64,000 nt of DNA from the NCBI GenBank assembly GCA_025146925.1, contig CP102260.1:1911389-1975388 (forward strand). Direction: 5' to 3'. Shown one piece after another: positions 34,846 through 43,395 of this stretch. The translations under genes and the position numbers were made by a program. This DNA is from [Bacteroides] pectinophilus (GTDB lineage: Bacteria > Bacillota > Clostridia > Lachnospirales > Lachnospiraceae). Each line of letters opens with the position of its first letter. Positions within the stretch are counted from its first letter, which is position 1. The notes below the pieces were generated by a model. It ran no database searches, had not been told where the DNA came from, and worked only from the letters and a program-made list of their open reading frames with translations.

Positions 34846-34872
34846 TTTCGCACAAAGTCGTGCGATAGTCAA
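34846..34872 (-). promoter_or_regulatory. Promoter with an embedded 18-bp inverted repeat
   Basis: Minus strand: a TTGACT -35 (34867-34872) is followed by the perfect repeat TCGCAC-N6-GTGCGA (34848-34865), then AT-rich sequence that could hold a -10 (AAAATT/ATTATC). The palindrome fills the spacer, a usual operator position. The regulator is unknown. Confidence 0.5.
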
Positions 34873-34891
34873 ATAAAAATACAAAAATTTA

Positions 34892-35551
34892 TCATTTTTT
34901 TGTAACTATGTCATCCTGCTTCTTGAAAATGCTGTCTGCCGGCACTACTCCGCGCACGCTTGACAGCGGATATACGTTGCTATGTCTTCCTATGACTGTT
35001 CCCGGATTAAGAACACTTCCGCAGCCGACCTCAACATTATCACCCAGAAATGCGCCAACCTTCTTGCGTCCTGTCTCAACCGCCCCGTCTGCCGACTTAA
35101 TAACAACCGGCTTCTTGTCAGACTTTACATTGGAGGTAATTGAACCCGCCCCCATATGTGCCTTGAAGCCAAGAATTGAATCGCCTACATAATTGTAATG
35201 CGGAACCTGAACCTTATTAAACAGAATTACATTCTTAAGCTCTGTAGAGTTACCTACAACTGCGCCTTCTCCAACAATGGCATTGCCCCTGATAAATGCG
35301 CAGTGTCTTACTTCCGCTTCTTTTCCGATTATACACGGTCCGTTAATAAATGCCGTAGGTGCCACTGATGCACTCTTTGCAATCCATATGTTCTCACCTT
35401 TTTTTTCGTACTCATTCTCATCGAGTGAATTACCAAGCTTTATTATATAATCTCCGATGTCCGCAAGTACTTCCCACGGATACGTCTTATTCTCAAATAT
35501 CCCGGCCGCTATCGTCTGGTCAAGATCGTACAAATCATTAATCGTATACAT
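34892..35551 (-). CDS. Left-handed beta-helix acyl/nucleotidyltransferase-like protein (hexapeptide repeats)
   Basis: 219 residues from the ATG at 35551 (AGG 6 nt upstream; the ATG at 35557 touches that site). Residues 65-205 carry imperfect hexapeptide repeats (APTAFINGPCIIGKEAEVRHCAFIRGNAIVGEGAVVG split across turns) that build a beta-helix like the C-terminal half of GlmU. A short N-terminal helical region replaces the uridylyltransferase domain. Such proteins are usually annotated as UDP-N-acetylglucosamine pyrophosphorylase-related. It follows glmS by 33 bp, supporting a role near amino-sugar metabolism. Whether it is catalytic is unclear. Confidence 0.7.
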   Translation of the reverse strand: MYTINDLYDLDQTIAAGIFENKTYPWEVLADIGDYIIKLGNSLDENEYEKKGENIWIAKSASVAPTAFINGPCIIGKEAEVRHCAFIRGNAIVGEGAVVGNSTELKNVILFNKVQVPHYNYVGDSILGFKAHMGAGSITSNVKSDKKPVVIKSADGAVETGRKKVGAFLGDNVEVGCGSVLNPGTVIGRHSNVYPLSSVRGVVPADSIFKKQDDIVTKK

Positions 35552-35584
35552 AACCATCCATCCTGTTCATACTTATTCAACCAC

Positions 35585-37405
35585 TTATTCAACCGTAACT
35601 GACTTAGCAAGGTTACGTGGCTTATCAACATCGCAGCCCTTAAGCACTGCCGTATAATAAGCGATAAGCTGCAGTGGAACCGCTGCCACCATTGGCATGA
35701 GAACCTCATCAGCCTCAGGAAGTCTTATTATGATATCAGCCACATTATCCTCAACCTCAATATCTTTGCCACAGACAAGAATAACCATCGCTCCTCTTGC
35801 CTTAACTTCCTTAATATTGCTTATTGTCTTTTCCACAATGCTCTTCTGTGTCGCAACTGCAATAACAGGCATTCCCTCTGTTATAAGGGAGATTGTACCA
35901 TGCTTCAGCTCACCGGCCGCATATGACTCAGAATGGATATATGATATCTCCTTAAGCTTGAGTGAGCCTTCCATGCTGAGCGCATAGTCAAGTCCTCTTC
36001 CAATATAGAGAAGGCTCTCAGCATTAAGAAGCTTGGATGCTGCGAATTGGCATCTGTCCTTAAGTCCGATGGCTTCTTCAATAACCGCCGGTATATTCTT
36101 AAGCTTCTCTGTAAATTCTGCACACTGTGCATCAGTAATATGTCCCGTCTCCCTGCTTAATGCAAATGCAATGAGATACATTACAGCTACCTGGACCATA
36201 TATGCCTTAGTTGAAGCAACAGATATCTCAGGACCGGCATGTGTATATATTACATGGTCTGCCTCTCTTGCTATTGACGAGCCCTTAACATTGACAACCG
36301 CAAGTGTCGCTGCTTTCATCTCCTTAGCAAGCTTAAGTACTGCAAGTGTATCAGCAGTCTCTCCTGACTGTGATATTACAATAACAAGATCCTTATCCGT
36401 TATAAGCGGGTCACGGTACCTGAATTCCGACGCAATATCAACAGTCACGGAAACCCTTGCCATCTTCTCTATGACATACTTGCCGACCATACCTGCATGC
36501 ATTGCAGTTCCACATGCTACAATAAATATCTGTCTGTATGATGAAAGCTTATTAATATCAATTCCGTCAGATGCAAAATCAGGCATTCCATTAACAATTC
36601 TTGGTGTAATTGTAGTCCTGACCGCTGTAGGCTGCTCATGAATCTCTTTGAGCATAAAATGCTCATAGCCGCCCTTCTCAGCTGCATCTTCGTCCCAGTC
36701 TGCGGTCTGGAGTTCCTTATTAATCTCCATACCATGAATGTCACATATCTTTATTGAATCTTCCTTAACTATCGCAATCTCATTCTGCTCAAGCAGATAA
36801 TAATTACGTGTATACTGAAGTATTGCCGGCACATCAGATGCAATAAAATTCTCACCCTCGCCCACTCCTGCTATAAGAGGACATTCCTTCCTGACTGCAA
36901 ATATCGCATCAGGATAATCACGGAACATAATTCCAAGGGCATATGAGCCCTTTATCTCTGCAATAACCCTGGCAATAGTCTCTATAGGATTGCCATTATA
37001 ATAATAATCAAGAAGCTTAGCAACAGTCTCCGTATCTGTCTCACTTACAAAGCTGTATCCTTCCTTAATAAGGAAATCTTTTATCTGCTTATAATTCTCT
37101 ATAATTCCGTTATGTACTATAGTTACTCTCTTATTGCCATGTGGATGGGAGTTAATATCTGATGGCTCACCATGTGTTGCCCACCTTGTATGCCCAATTC
37201 CCACATGTCCCTGCGGTTTTCCGTCAATCTTCATCTTATCTACAAGATTCTGAAGACGTCCCTTTGACTTTTCTACACGTATTGCATTATTCTCAAAAAC
37301 GGCAATTCCTGCCGAATCATAACCTCTGTATTCCAGCTTGGTAAGGGCATTGATAAGCACATCCGCACAGTCTCTTCTGCCAACGTATCCAACTATACCG
37401 CACAT
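35585..37405 (-). CDS. glmS: Glutamine--fructose-6-phosphate aminotransferase (isomerizing)
   Basis: 606 residues; start at 37405 because mature GlmS needs Cys as the residue after Met (MCGIVGYVG), and GGAGG lies 5-6 nt upstream. The N-terminal glutaminase domain has LEYRGYDSAGIAV and HTRWATHGEPSDINSHPH. Two SIS domains follow with IFVACGTAMHAG and SQSGETADT, and the C-terminus reads PRNLAKSVTVE. It makes glucosamine 6-phosphate, the entry to UDP-GlcNAc for peptidoglycan and for the wecB product in the glycan locus. No glmS ribozyme sequence was seen in the short leader. Confidence 0.96.
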   Translation of the reverse strand: MCGIVGYVGRRDCADVLINALTKLEYRGYDSAGIAVFENNAIRVEKSKGRLQNLVDKMKIDGKPQGHVGIGHTRWATHGEPSDINSHPHGNKRVTIVHNGIIENYKQIKDFLIKEGYSFVSETDTETVAKLLDYYYNGNPIETIARVIAEIKGSYALGIMFRDYPDAIFAVRKECPLIAGVGEGENFIASDVPAILQYTRNYYLLEQNEIAIVKEDSIKICDIHGMEINKELQTADWDEDAAEKGGYEHFMLKEIHEQPTAVRTTITPRIVNGMPDFASDGIDINKLSSYRQIFIVACGTAMHAGMVGKYVIEKMARVSVTVDIASEFRYRDPLITDKDLVIVISQSGETADTLAVLKLAKEMKAATLAVVNVKGSSIAREADHVIYTHAGPEISVASTKAYMVQVAVMYLIAFALSRETGHITDAQCAEFTEKLKNIPAVIEEAIGLKDRCQFAASKLLNAESLLYIGRGLDYALSMEGSLKLKEISYIHSESYAAGELKHGTISLITEGMPVIAVATQKSIVEKTISNIKEVKARGAMVILVCGKDIEVEDNVADIIIRLPEADEVLMPMVAAVPLQLIAYYTAVLKGCDVDKPRNLAKSVTVE

Positions 37406-37487
37406 ATTATTCCTCCATTCCTGCACATCCACCTGCGCATTCCAGTTTGCGTGTGAGCACAAAAAATACCTTTTATGCACTTTATGT

Positions 37488-37516
37488 ATCATACCACATT
37501 ATAATACATGTGTCAT
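37488..37516 (-). promoter_or_regulatory. Probable promoter of glmS
   Basis: Minus strand: ATGACA (37511-37516), 17-bp spacer, TATGAT (37488-37493). It touches the stop codon of topB. A TATAAT also occurs in the spacer, so the exact -10 is uncertain. Confidence 0.5.
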
Positions 37517-39585
37517 TTGTAATTTTTTGATACTTCATTAAAATAAGTAACAAGTGCTGCCTGATTATTTAAATTAATAACCCTGTTGGTTCTTCTCGAA
37601 ACAAAATCCTCAAGCTTGGCCATATACTCATCTGAAGTAATTGTGCCCTCTGCGACGTATGTAAGCCCCTTTTCCCAGCTTGCAGTAAGTTCTGCATTCA
37701 GAAGCGGCGGTATTGAAGCATTTACAACTTCATATATTATCTCGCCAAGCTTTGCAGGAGTTATCACCTGCGTCTTATTATTAATACAGATGTAATTATT
37801 CTTATCGAGCTTTTTAAGAATCTCTGCCCTCGTTGCACTCGTTCCTATTCCTGAGCCCTTTATCTGTGCTCTAAGTTCTTCATCCTCTATAAGCTGTCCC
37901 GCATTCTCCATTGCAAGAATCATTGAACCCGACGTGTATCTCTTCGGAGGCGTTGTCTCCCCCTCCTTGATAGTCAGTGAATTAATCGGCAGTTGTGAGC
38001 CTTTGCGTAGTTTCTTCAGTTCCTCAAAAAATGCCGCGTCACATTTTTCATTCTCTGTACTGTCATCACCGGAAGCACCATTGCCGCTCTCAGCTTTCTT
38101 CTTTATAAATGAATATGGTGTTACTTTGAGATAGCCCTCATCAACAAGCACTTTGAATGATGCAAAAAAGGATTCATTCTGTGTTGTCGTAACAATACTT
38201 ATCTTCTGATACTGTGCAGCAGGATAAAAAATACTTAAGAATCTTCTCACAATAACTTCATACACCTTTGATGCCGTCTGGCTTACTGACCCCAACGCCC
38301 CAAAGCCCTGTCCTGTAGGTATAATGGCATAATGATCTGTAATCTTTTTATCATCACAATATCTCGTCTTTGCCACACCTGTATACATTTTCTTCTCAAG
38401 TATCTCCGATGCAAAATCTCTTGCAAGTGCGTAATTGCGCAATCCGCCTATATTCTTATGAATCTCCTTGCATACTGCTGTTGACAGAACTCTTGCATCA
38501 GTTCTCGGATAAGTAACTAGCTTCTTCTCATAAAGCTCCTGAACTATCTGAAGTGTCTGGTCAGGACTTATTTTGAAAAGTTTTGAACAGTCATTCTGCA
38601 ATTCGGCAAGGTTATACAGAAGCGGTGGATTTTTGGTCTCTTTTTTCTTCTCGACACTGTCTATAACTGATATTATTCCACAGTTATCCACACCTGCATT
38701 ACCTTCAGCCACTTCTTTTCCACTTATATTCCTGATAAGTTCTGCAGCTTTTTCTCTCTTCTTAAATCCATTCTCCTTATACAGGTCAGGTGTATTATAA
38801 TACCTGCTCTTTTCAGTAACACGCCACTCAGCAGGAAAGCTCCGTCCGGCTGCGGCATCTTCCCCATTCTGCCCGCCGCATGTGATATCAGCTATAACAC
38901 GGTAAAACGGTGTCTTCTCAAAGCTTCTTATCTCACGCTCCCTGCGGACAACCATCCCGAGCACACATGTCATAACTCTTCCGACAGATACAACCGTGCG
39001 GTCTGTCCTGAGGTAACCGGATATATTTCTTCCATACTTAAGTGTAAGTGCCCTCGAAAAATTAATTCCCATAAGATAATCTTCCTTGGCGCGCAGGAAT
39101 GCGGAAGCACTCAGATTATCATACTCAGACCAGTCCTTTGCCTGCTTTATTCCTTTGAGCACTTCTTCCTCAGTCTGTGAATCTATCCATACTCTCAGAC
39201 GCTTTTTATCCTTAACGCCGGCCATCATATCAACAAGCCTGTAGATATATTCTCCTTCACGTCCCGAGTCAGTACATATATATATAGTACTCACGTCCGC
39301 CCTGTTAAGAAGTCCCTTAACTGTCTCAAACTGTTTCTGCGCAGACGGTATAACTTCATATCGGTATTTCTCCGGTAAAAACGGAAGTGTGTCAAGGCTC
39401 CATCTTTTAAGCTTTTCATCATATTTTTCCGGATAGCTCATGCTTACAAGATGCCCATAGCACCATGTAACAATATACTGTTCCGATTCAAGGAAACCGT
39501 CTTTTCTTGAAAACTGTGCATGCAGTGCCTTTGCAAATTCCTGCGCTACGGACGGCTTCTCTGCTATAAATACGGATTTACCCAT
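37513..39585 (-). CDS. topB: DNA topoisomerase III
   Basis: 690-residue type IA topoisomerase. Start at 39585 (MGKSVFIAEKPSVAQ) with GGAGG 5 nt upstream. The TOPRIM domain has the Lys of EKPS, and DSGREGEYIYRL contains the acidic metal site. The active-site Tyr region resembles VTYPRTDARVLS. The tail has ATRAEILKKL. It lacks C-terminal zinc ribbons, as expected for TopB, whereas TopA has them. The gene starts 12 bp after the HD-domain gene. TopB copies are also found on mobile elements, but nothing here looks mobile. Confidence 0.92.
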   Translation of the reverse strand: MGKSVFIAEKPSVAQEFAKALHAQFSRKDGFLESEQYIVTWCYGHLVSMSYPEKYDEKLKRWSLDTLPFLPEKYRYEVIPSAQKQFETVKGLLNRADVSTIYICTDSGREGEYIYRLVDMMAGVKDKKRLRVWIDSQTEEEVLKGIKQAKDWSEYDNLSASAFLRAKEDYLMGINFSRALTLKYGRNISGYLRTDRTVVSVGRVMTCVLGMVVRREREIRSFEKTPFYRVIADITCGGQNGEDAAAGRSFPAEWRVTEKSRYYNTPDLYKENGFKKREKAAELIRNISGKEVAEGNAGVDNCGIISVIDSVEKKKETKNPPLLYNLAELQNDCSKLFKISPDQTLQIVQELYEKKLVTYPRTDARVLSTAVCKEIHKNIGGLRNYALARDFASEILEKKMYTGVAKTRYCDDKKITDHYAIIPTGQGFGALGSVSQTASKVYEVIVRRFLSIFYPAAQYQKISIVTTTQNESFFASFKVLVDEGYLKVTPYSFIKKKAESGNGASGDDSTENEKCDAAFFEELKKLRKGSQLPINSLTIKEGETTPPKRYTSGSMILAMENAGQLIEDEELRAQIKGSGIGTSATRAEILKKLDKNNYICINNKTQVITPAKLGEIIYEVVNASIPPLLNAELTASWEKGLTYVAEGTITSDEYMAKLEDFVSRRTNRVINLNNQAALVTYFNEVSKNYK

Positions 39586-39597
39586 TATATCCTCCAA

Positions 39598-40185
39598 TTA
39601 ATTAGTACTCTCATCAAGCGTTGCCTCATATGCCGGGAGAAAATTATCCATAAAATAATCTGCTTCGGGAATATGCATATCGGTAACTGCCTTGCGTGTC
39701 TCCTTTTCAGCAGATACAAAATCCATATTTCCGGTTCGCTTTTCTTCTATGCATTTTATCAGGGCTGACAGCTTATCGGCAGCCTTGACATATCTCCATA
39801 GCTCTTCCTCTTCCTTCGTCTCCATGAGCACGCTGTCATAAACCGGCCTCATATTATCCGGAAGGTCCTGAAGCAGTTCATTCTTGGCAACCGTCTCCAC
39901 TTCCCTGTAAGCATCCCTTATAAGTGGATTATAGTACTTAACCGGAGTTGGCATGTCTCCCGTTATAATCTCAGTAACATCATGGTACATGCCAAGAATC
40001 GCCATTCTCTGAGCATCCAGACATCCTCCGAACTGCTCATTATTAATGATACCGAGCGCATGTGCAATAAATGCGACCTCAAGACTATGTTCACATATAT
40101 TCTCACTCTGCGTATTACGCATAAGTCCCCACCTGTTTATATACTTCATTCTAGATAACATTGCATAAAAATGTCTGTCCCTCAT
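39598..40185 (-). CDS. HD-domain 5'-deoxynucleotidase (YfbR-like)
   Basis: 195 residues from the ATG at 40185; the reading frame is open further upstream, but residues matching YfbR begin at HFYAMLSRMKYINRWGLMRN, and GGAGA lies 5 nt before this ATG. The HD metal motifs are ENICEHSLEVA and MYHDVTEIITGDMPTP, followed by KYYNPLI. YfbR hydrolyses deoxyribonucleoside 5'-monophosphates. Upstream lies a structured leader (see hairpin). It appears to form an operon with topB. Confidence 0.85.
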   Translation of the reverse strand: MRDRHFYAMLSRMKYINRWGLMRNTQSENICEHSLEVAFIAHALGIINNEQFGGCLDAQRMAILGMYHDVTEIITGDMPTPVKYYNPLIRDAYREVETVAKNELLQDLPDNMRPVYDSVLMETKEEEELWRYVKAADKLSALIKCIEEKRTGNMDFVSAEKETRKAVTDMHIPEADYFMDNFLPAYEATLDESTN

Positions 40186-40224
40186 AACGCTCTCCATTCC
40201 TCCGGGCTGCCATCCCGCACATAC

Positions 40225-40276
40225 AAAAACTCGGTGTCCAAGCTTGGCCTTGCGGCTCAAAAAATGAACACCGAGT
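40225..40276 (-). terminator. Leader hairpin with U-tract upstream of the yfbR-like gene
   Basis: Minus strand: an 11-bp stem ACTCGGTGTTC/GGACACCGAGT (arms 40266-40276 and 40229-40239) around a 26-nt loop, followed by a run of U (about 40225-40229). It sits between the promoter at 40341-40369 and the start codon, so it could act as an attenuator or be a palindromic repeat element. Confidence 0.55.
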
Positions 40277-40340
40277 GGTTTATTATCTGCGCTAATAATC
40301 CCTGTCAATGCCGACCATATTAAAACTTAATCTGCATCTA

Positions 40341-40369
40341 ATATTACCGCAAATATATTCTATTATCAA
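40341..40369 (-). promoter_or_regulatory. SigA-type promoter of the yfbR-topB operon
   Basis: Minus strand: TTGATA (40364-40369), 17-bp spacer, TAATAT (40341-40346), just beyond the asd stop codon. It implies a leader of about 150 nt before the yfbR-like start. Confidence 0.7.
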
Positions 40370-40376
40370 GATTTTT

Positions 40377-41462
40377 TTACTTTGCTGTGATGTAGCCCTG
40401 TGCCTTAAGAAGCTCTGCAATAAGAACAGCTCCGCCTGCTGCGCCTCTTAATGTATTATGTGAAAGACCTACGAACTTATAGTCAAATACTGAATCCTCA
40501 CGGAGACGTCCAAGTGAGATTCCCATACCATTCTCATAATTCACATCAAGCTTAACCTGTGGGCGGTTATCATCCTCAAGATACTGGATGAACTGCTTAG
40601 GTGCACTCGGAAGGTTAAGTTCCTGAGGAAGTCCCTTAAACTCTCTCCATGCCTTGATTATCTGCTCTTTAGTAGGCTTCTTCTCGAAGTTTACAAATAC
40701 TGCTGCTGTGTGTCCGTCAAGTACAGGAACTCTGATGCACTGACATGTGATTACAGGCTCGCTTGCCTTAACAATCTGTCCGTCCTCAACCTTGCCCCAG
40801 AGTCTTAACGGCTCCTGCTCACTCTTCTCTTCCTCACCGCTGATGAACGGAATGATATTGCCTTCCATCTCAGGCCACTCTTTGAATGTCTTGCCTGCAC
40901 CTGATATTGCCTGATATGTTGTAGCAACAACAAGCTTAGGTCCGAACTCCTTAAGTGCATGAAGTGCCGGTGTGTAGCTCTGGATTGAGCAGTTAGGCTT
41001 AACACAAATAAATCCTCTTGTTGTTCCGAGTCTCTTCTTCTGTGACTCAATTACAGCAAGATGCTCAGGATTAATCTCAGGCACTACCATAGGCACATCA
41101 GGTGTCCAGCGGTTAGCACTGTTATTTGATACTACAGGCACCTCTGCCTTGGCATACTTCTCTTCTATAGCACGGATTTCATCCTTAGGCATATTAACCG
41201 CACAGAATACAAAATCAACCTGCTCTGCAACCTTCTCCACTTCATTTATATCATATACAATCATATCCTTAACTGACTCAGGCATTGGTGTCTGCATCTT
41301 CCAGCGTCCGTCAACAGCATCCTCATAACGCTTTCCTGCTGAACGTCCGCTCGCTGCGATAAGAACAACCTCGAACCAAGGATGATTCTCAAGCAGTGTT
41401 ATAAATCTCTGTCCTACCATACCTGTACCGCCAAGGATACCTACTCTTAACTTGTCACTCAT
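40377..41462 (-). CDS. asd: Aspartate-semialdehyde dehydrogenase (archaeal/fungal-type length variant)
   Basis: 361 residues. Converts aspartyl phosphate to aspartate semialdehyde for lysine/diaminopimelate, threonine and methionine synthesis. N-terminal NADP motif GILGGTGMVGQRFI; the nucleophilic Cys lies in KPNCSIQSYTPAL; substrate loop AISGAGKTF; and HTAAVFV corresponds to the catalytic His region. The 'TT-Y-QAISGAG' block and overall length match the group shared with archaea and yeasts rather than the E. coli type. AAGGAG 5 nt before ATG; own promoter at 41563-41591. No intrinsic terminator is visible after it. Confidence 0.95.
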   Translation of the reverse strand: MSDKLRVGILGGTGMVGQRFITLLENHPWFEVVLIAASGRSAGKRYEDAVDGRWKMQTPMPESVKDMIVYDINEVEKVAEQVDFVFCAVNMPKDEIRAIEEKYAKAEVPVVSNNSANRWTPDVPMVVPEINPEHLAVIESQKKRLGTTRGFICVKPNCSIQSYTPALHALKEFGPKLVVATTYQAISGAGKTFKEWPEMEGNIIPFISGEEEKSEQEPLRLWGKVEDGQIVKASEPVITCQCIRVPVLDGHTAAVFVNFEKKPTKEQIIKAWREFKGLPQELNLPSAPKQFIQYLEDDNRPQVKLDVNYENGMGISLGRLREDSVFDYKFVGLSHNTLRGAAGGAVLIAELLKAQGYITAK

Positions 41463-41562
41463 TACATTTTCTCCTTAACCCTTTTTTCTAAAGACTTTGT
41501 TACGCTCTCCTCTTACGTTTTCAGTGTCTTTCTATGGCGCACATTTGTCTTTACCTTATGGA

Positions 41563-41591
41563 ATCTTACCACATGTGATTTTAAAATGCAA
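41563..41591 (-). promoter_or_regulatory. SigA-type promoter of asd
   Basis: Minus strand: TTGCAT (41586-41591), 17-bp spacer, TAAGAT (41563-41568), about 100 bp before the asd start. No recognisable riboswitch in the leader. Confidence 0.6.
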
Positions 41592-41617
41592 CCCATTTTG
41601 ACAACATTTTCATAAAA

Positions 41618-42358
41618 TCATTGCATTTTGACCATTTCCTTCTTAAGGCGCCTGATAATTTTTTTCTCAAGCCTTGATATATATGACTGTGATATTCCAA
41701 GATAATCCGCCACTTCTTTCTGTGTCATCTCTCTTTCATCAGGAGATGTAAGTCCATATCTGAGATTAACAATAAGACGTTCCCTGTCGGAGAGTTTTTC
41801 CATTGCCTTGCCAAGCATGAGACGCTCTGCCTGATTCTCAATATCTTTATAAATAACATCCTCATCCGTTCCAAGTATATCAGACAGCAGCAGTTCATTG
41901 CCATCCCAGTCCACATTAAGCGGCTCATCTATTGATACCTCAGCTTTTGTCTTACTGTTACGCCGCAGATACATCAGTATCTCATTTTCGATACATCTTG
42001 ACGCATATGTTGCCAGCTTTATGCTTTTATCCGGATTGTACGAATGTATTGCTTTTATGAGACCTATCGTGCCTATTGATATGAGATCCTCTACTCCTAT
42101 CCCTGTATTGTCAAATCTCTTTGCTATGTACACGACAAGTCTCAGATTATGTTCTATAAGCACAGATCTTGCCTGTTCGGCATATTCTCCCTGCATATCA
42201 GCTATTACCATAGCCTCTTCTTCCGGCTCAAGCGGTGGAGGAAGAACATCTGAGCCTCCTATATAGTGCACATCTCCCTGCCGGAAGAACATCAGATTCT
42301 TTATTGTGGGCACTACCTTGAACTGAAAACATTTTGGAACCGAAACCTTTATTACCAT
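41618..42358 (-). CDS. sigE: Sporulation sigma factor SigE (pro-sigma-E)
   Basis: 246 residues. Mother-cell sigma factor of the forespore-engulfment stage, made as an inactive precursor. The N-terminal 28 or so residues correspond to the pro-sequence, ending near [16 protein letters not shown], which closely matches the cleavage region of the Bacillus protein. Region 2 has [28 protein letters not shown] and [20 protein letters not shown]; region 4 has [23 protein letters not shown]. It follows spoIIGA by 32 bp, as in other spore formers. sigG, often next, is not here; asd follows instead. Confidence 0.95.
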   Translation of the reverse strand: MVIKVSVPKCFQFKVVPTIKNLMFFRQGDVHYIGGSDVLPPPLEPEEEAMVIADMQGEYAEQARSVLIEHNLRLVVYIAKRFDNTGIGVEDLISIGTIGLIKAIHSYNPDKSIKLATYASRCIENEILMYLRRNSKTKAEVSIDEPLNVDWDGNELLLSDILGTDEDVIYKDIENQAERLMLGKAMEKLSDRERLIVNLRYGLTSPDEREMTQKEVADYLGISQSYISRLEKKIIRRLKKEMVKMQ

Positions 42359-42390
42359 TGTCCTTTACTCTCCCCTGATTATATTATGCA

Positions 42391-43290
42391 TCACATCACA
42401 TTCTTCATCTCTGCATTGAGCAGTATCTTATATACCCCATCTTTTGAAAGCGGTGTATTACTTAATCCTATCGGAACATTCTGCAGGACAACACTCTTAC
42501 CGTCCATTTTTACAGTCAGCGTATCCGCCATAATCACAGGCATGCAGCCGTGTTCCTTTCCAACCGAGCAAAATATCACATAATGTAATCCAAGACCACA
42601 ATTATTTTTTTGCCGCCCTGACGTCATATAATCTCCTTTGCCGCAGCAGTAATCCGTAATATCCATATTCACGCATCTGTCAGCACAGGATTTATCCATA
42701 ACATGCACAGGTCTGCCGGTGATATTGTCAACAAGCACATTGCCGGTATCTATTATTCCTTTTACGTTAACAATAAATTTTCCAAAATCAGCTTCTACAT
42801 CACATATGCTGCCATCATATGCCCTTTGTATAAGATAATGTTTCAGGAGCACTGCCATTACCGACATTGCCGCAAGCAGACATATAAACAGCCCCTCGCT
42901 TTCAAGAGCCATTGCTCTCAGCATATGTCCGGCAGCCGTACTATTATATATAAGCCCCATAATCCCGCCAAATACCGATGCCGTTACTATATATGCTGCC
43001 GACGTTTTCACTATTTTTCTGCAGTATTCTGCAATTTCCCAGCCGTGCTGTCTCTTTGTACATATGAATGCCATAATTAAGCTTATTATCACATATGTAA
43101 ATATGTCTCTTATGACCGCATTTGTTATAACCCCGGTCTGTGACACGCATGACCACACAGCCCCGATAAATGCAGCCATGGCTGCCCTCCTGTACCCCGC
43201 ATTATTTTTCAGGAAGCCATCAGCAATTGTAAGGAGTATAAAATCCATTGCGTAATTAACAATGAATACCATATCAATATATACTACAAT
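42391..43290 (-). CDS. spoIIGA: Sigma-E processing peptidase SpoIIGA, probable ATT start
   Basis: 299 residues if translation starts at an ATT at 43290, 293 from the first ATG (43272). The membrane half has about five helices, and the C-terminal half is an aspartyl-protease domain with IIDTGNVLVD (catalytic Asp). The ATG at 43272 has no ribosome site, whereas GGGAGGTG lies 7 nt before the ATT. The extra residues VVYIDMVFIVNYAMD align with the KIYLDVIWLLNFCFD beginning of the Bacillus protein as I remember it. An in-frame TAG just upstream of the ATT excludes a longer start. It activates SigE by cleaving its pro-sequence at the septum. Confidence 0.88.
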   Translation of the reverse strand: MVVYIDMVFIVNYAMDFILLTIADGFLKNNAGYRRAAMAAFIGAVWSCVSQTGVITNAVIRDIFTYVIISLIMAFICTKRQHGWEIAEYCRKIVKTSAAYIVTASVFGGIMGLIYNSTAAGHMLRAMALESEGLFICLLAAMSVMAVLLKHYLIQRAYDGSICDVEADFGKFIVNVKGIIDTGNVLVDNITGRPVHVMDKSCADRCVNMDITDYCCGKGDYMTSGRQKNNCGLGLHYVIFCSVGKEHGCMPVIMADTLTVKMDGKSVVLQNVPIGLSNTPLSKDGVYKILLNAEMKNVM

Positions 43291-43345
43291 CTAACCGCAC
43301 CTCCCAACACATTCAGGTACACTATGTTGCCTGTCATATGCTGAT

Positions 43346-43377
43346 ATTATAACCTGCAGAGACGGAATATTTTGTCA
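43346..43377 (-). promoter_or_regulatory. Candidate spoIIG promoter with long spacer
   Basis: Minus strand: TATAAT (43346-43351) preceded by ATGACA with a 21-bp spacer, and TGACAAA (43371-43377), one mismatch from the Spo0A box TGNCGAA. The Bacillus spoIIG promoter also has an over-long spacer (22 bp) and needs Spo0A. Confidence 0.5.
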
Positions 43378-43395
43378 TGTCATGTAACACATTAC

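Noticed and set aside
36033-36641. 202-codon plus-strand open frame
   Set aside because: Antisense shadow of glmS, without any ribosome site or motif.
37406-37512. glmS ribozyme before glmS
   Set aside because: The leader is under 110 nt and I could not find the ribozyme core or its cleavage-site context.
37513-39585. Integrative element marked by topB
   Set aside because: No integrase, relaxase, att-like repeats or other conjugation genes; neighbours are core genes.
40225-40276. c-di-GMP (GEMM) riboswitch in the yfbR leader
   Set aside because: A GCAAGGCC and a late GCAGCCCGG vaguely recall GEMM, but the conserved first half and the spacing do not match.
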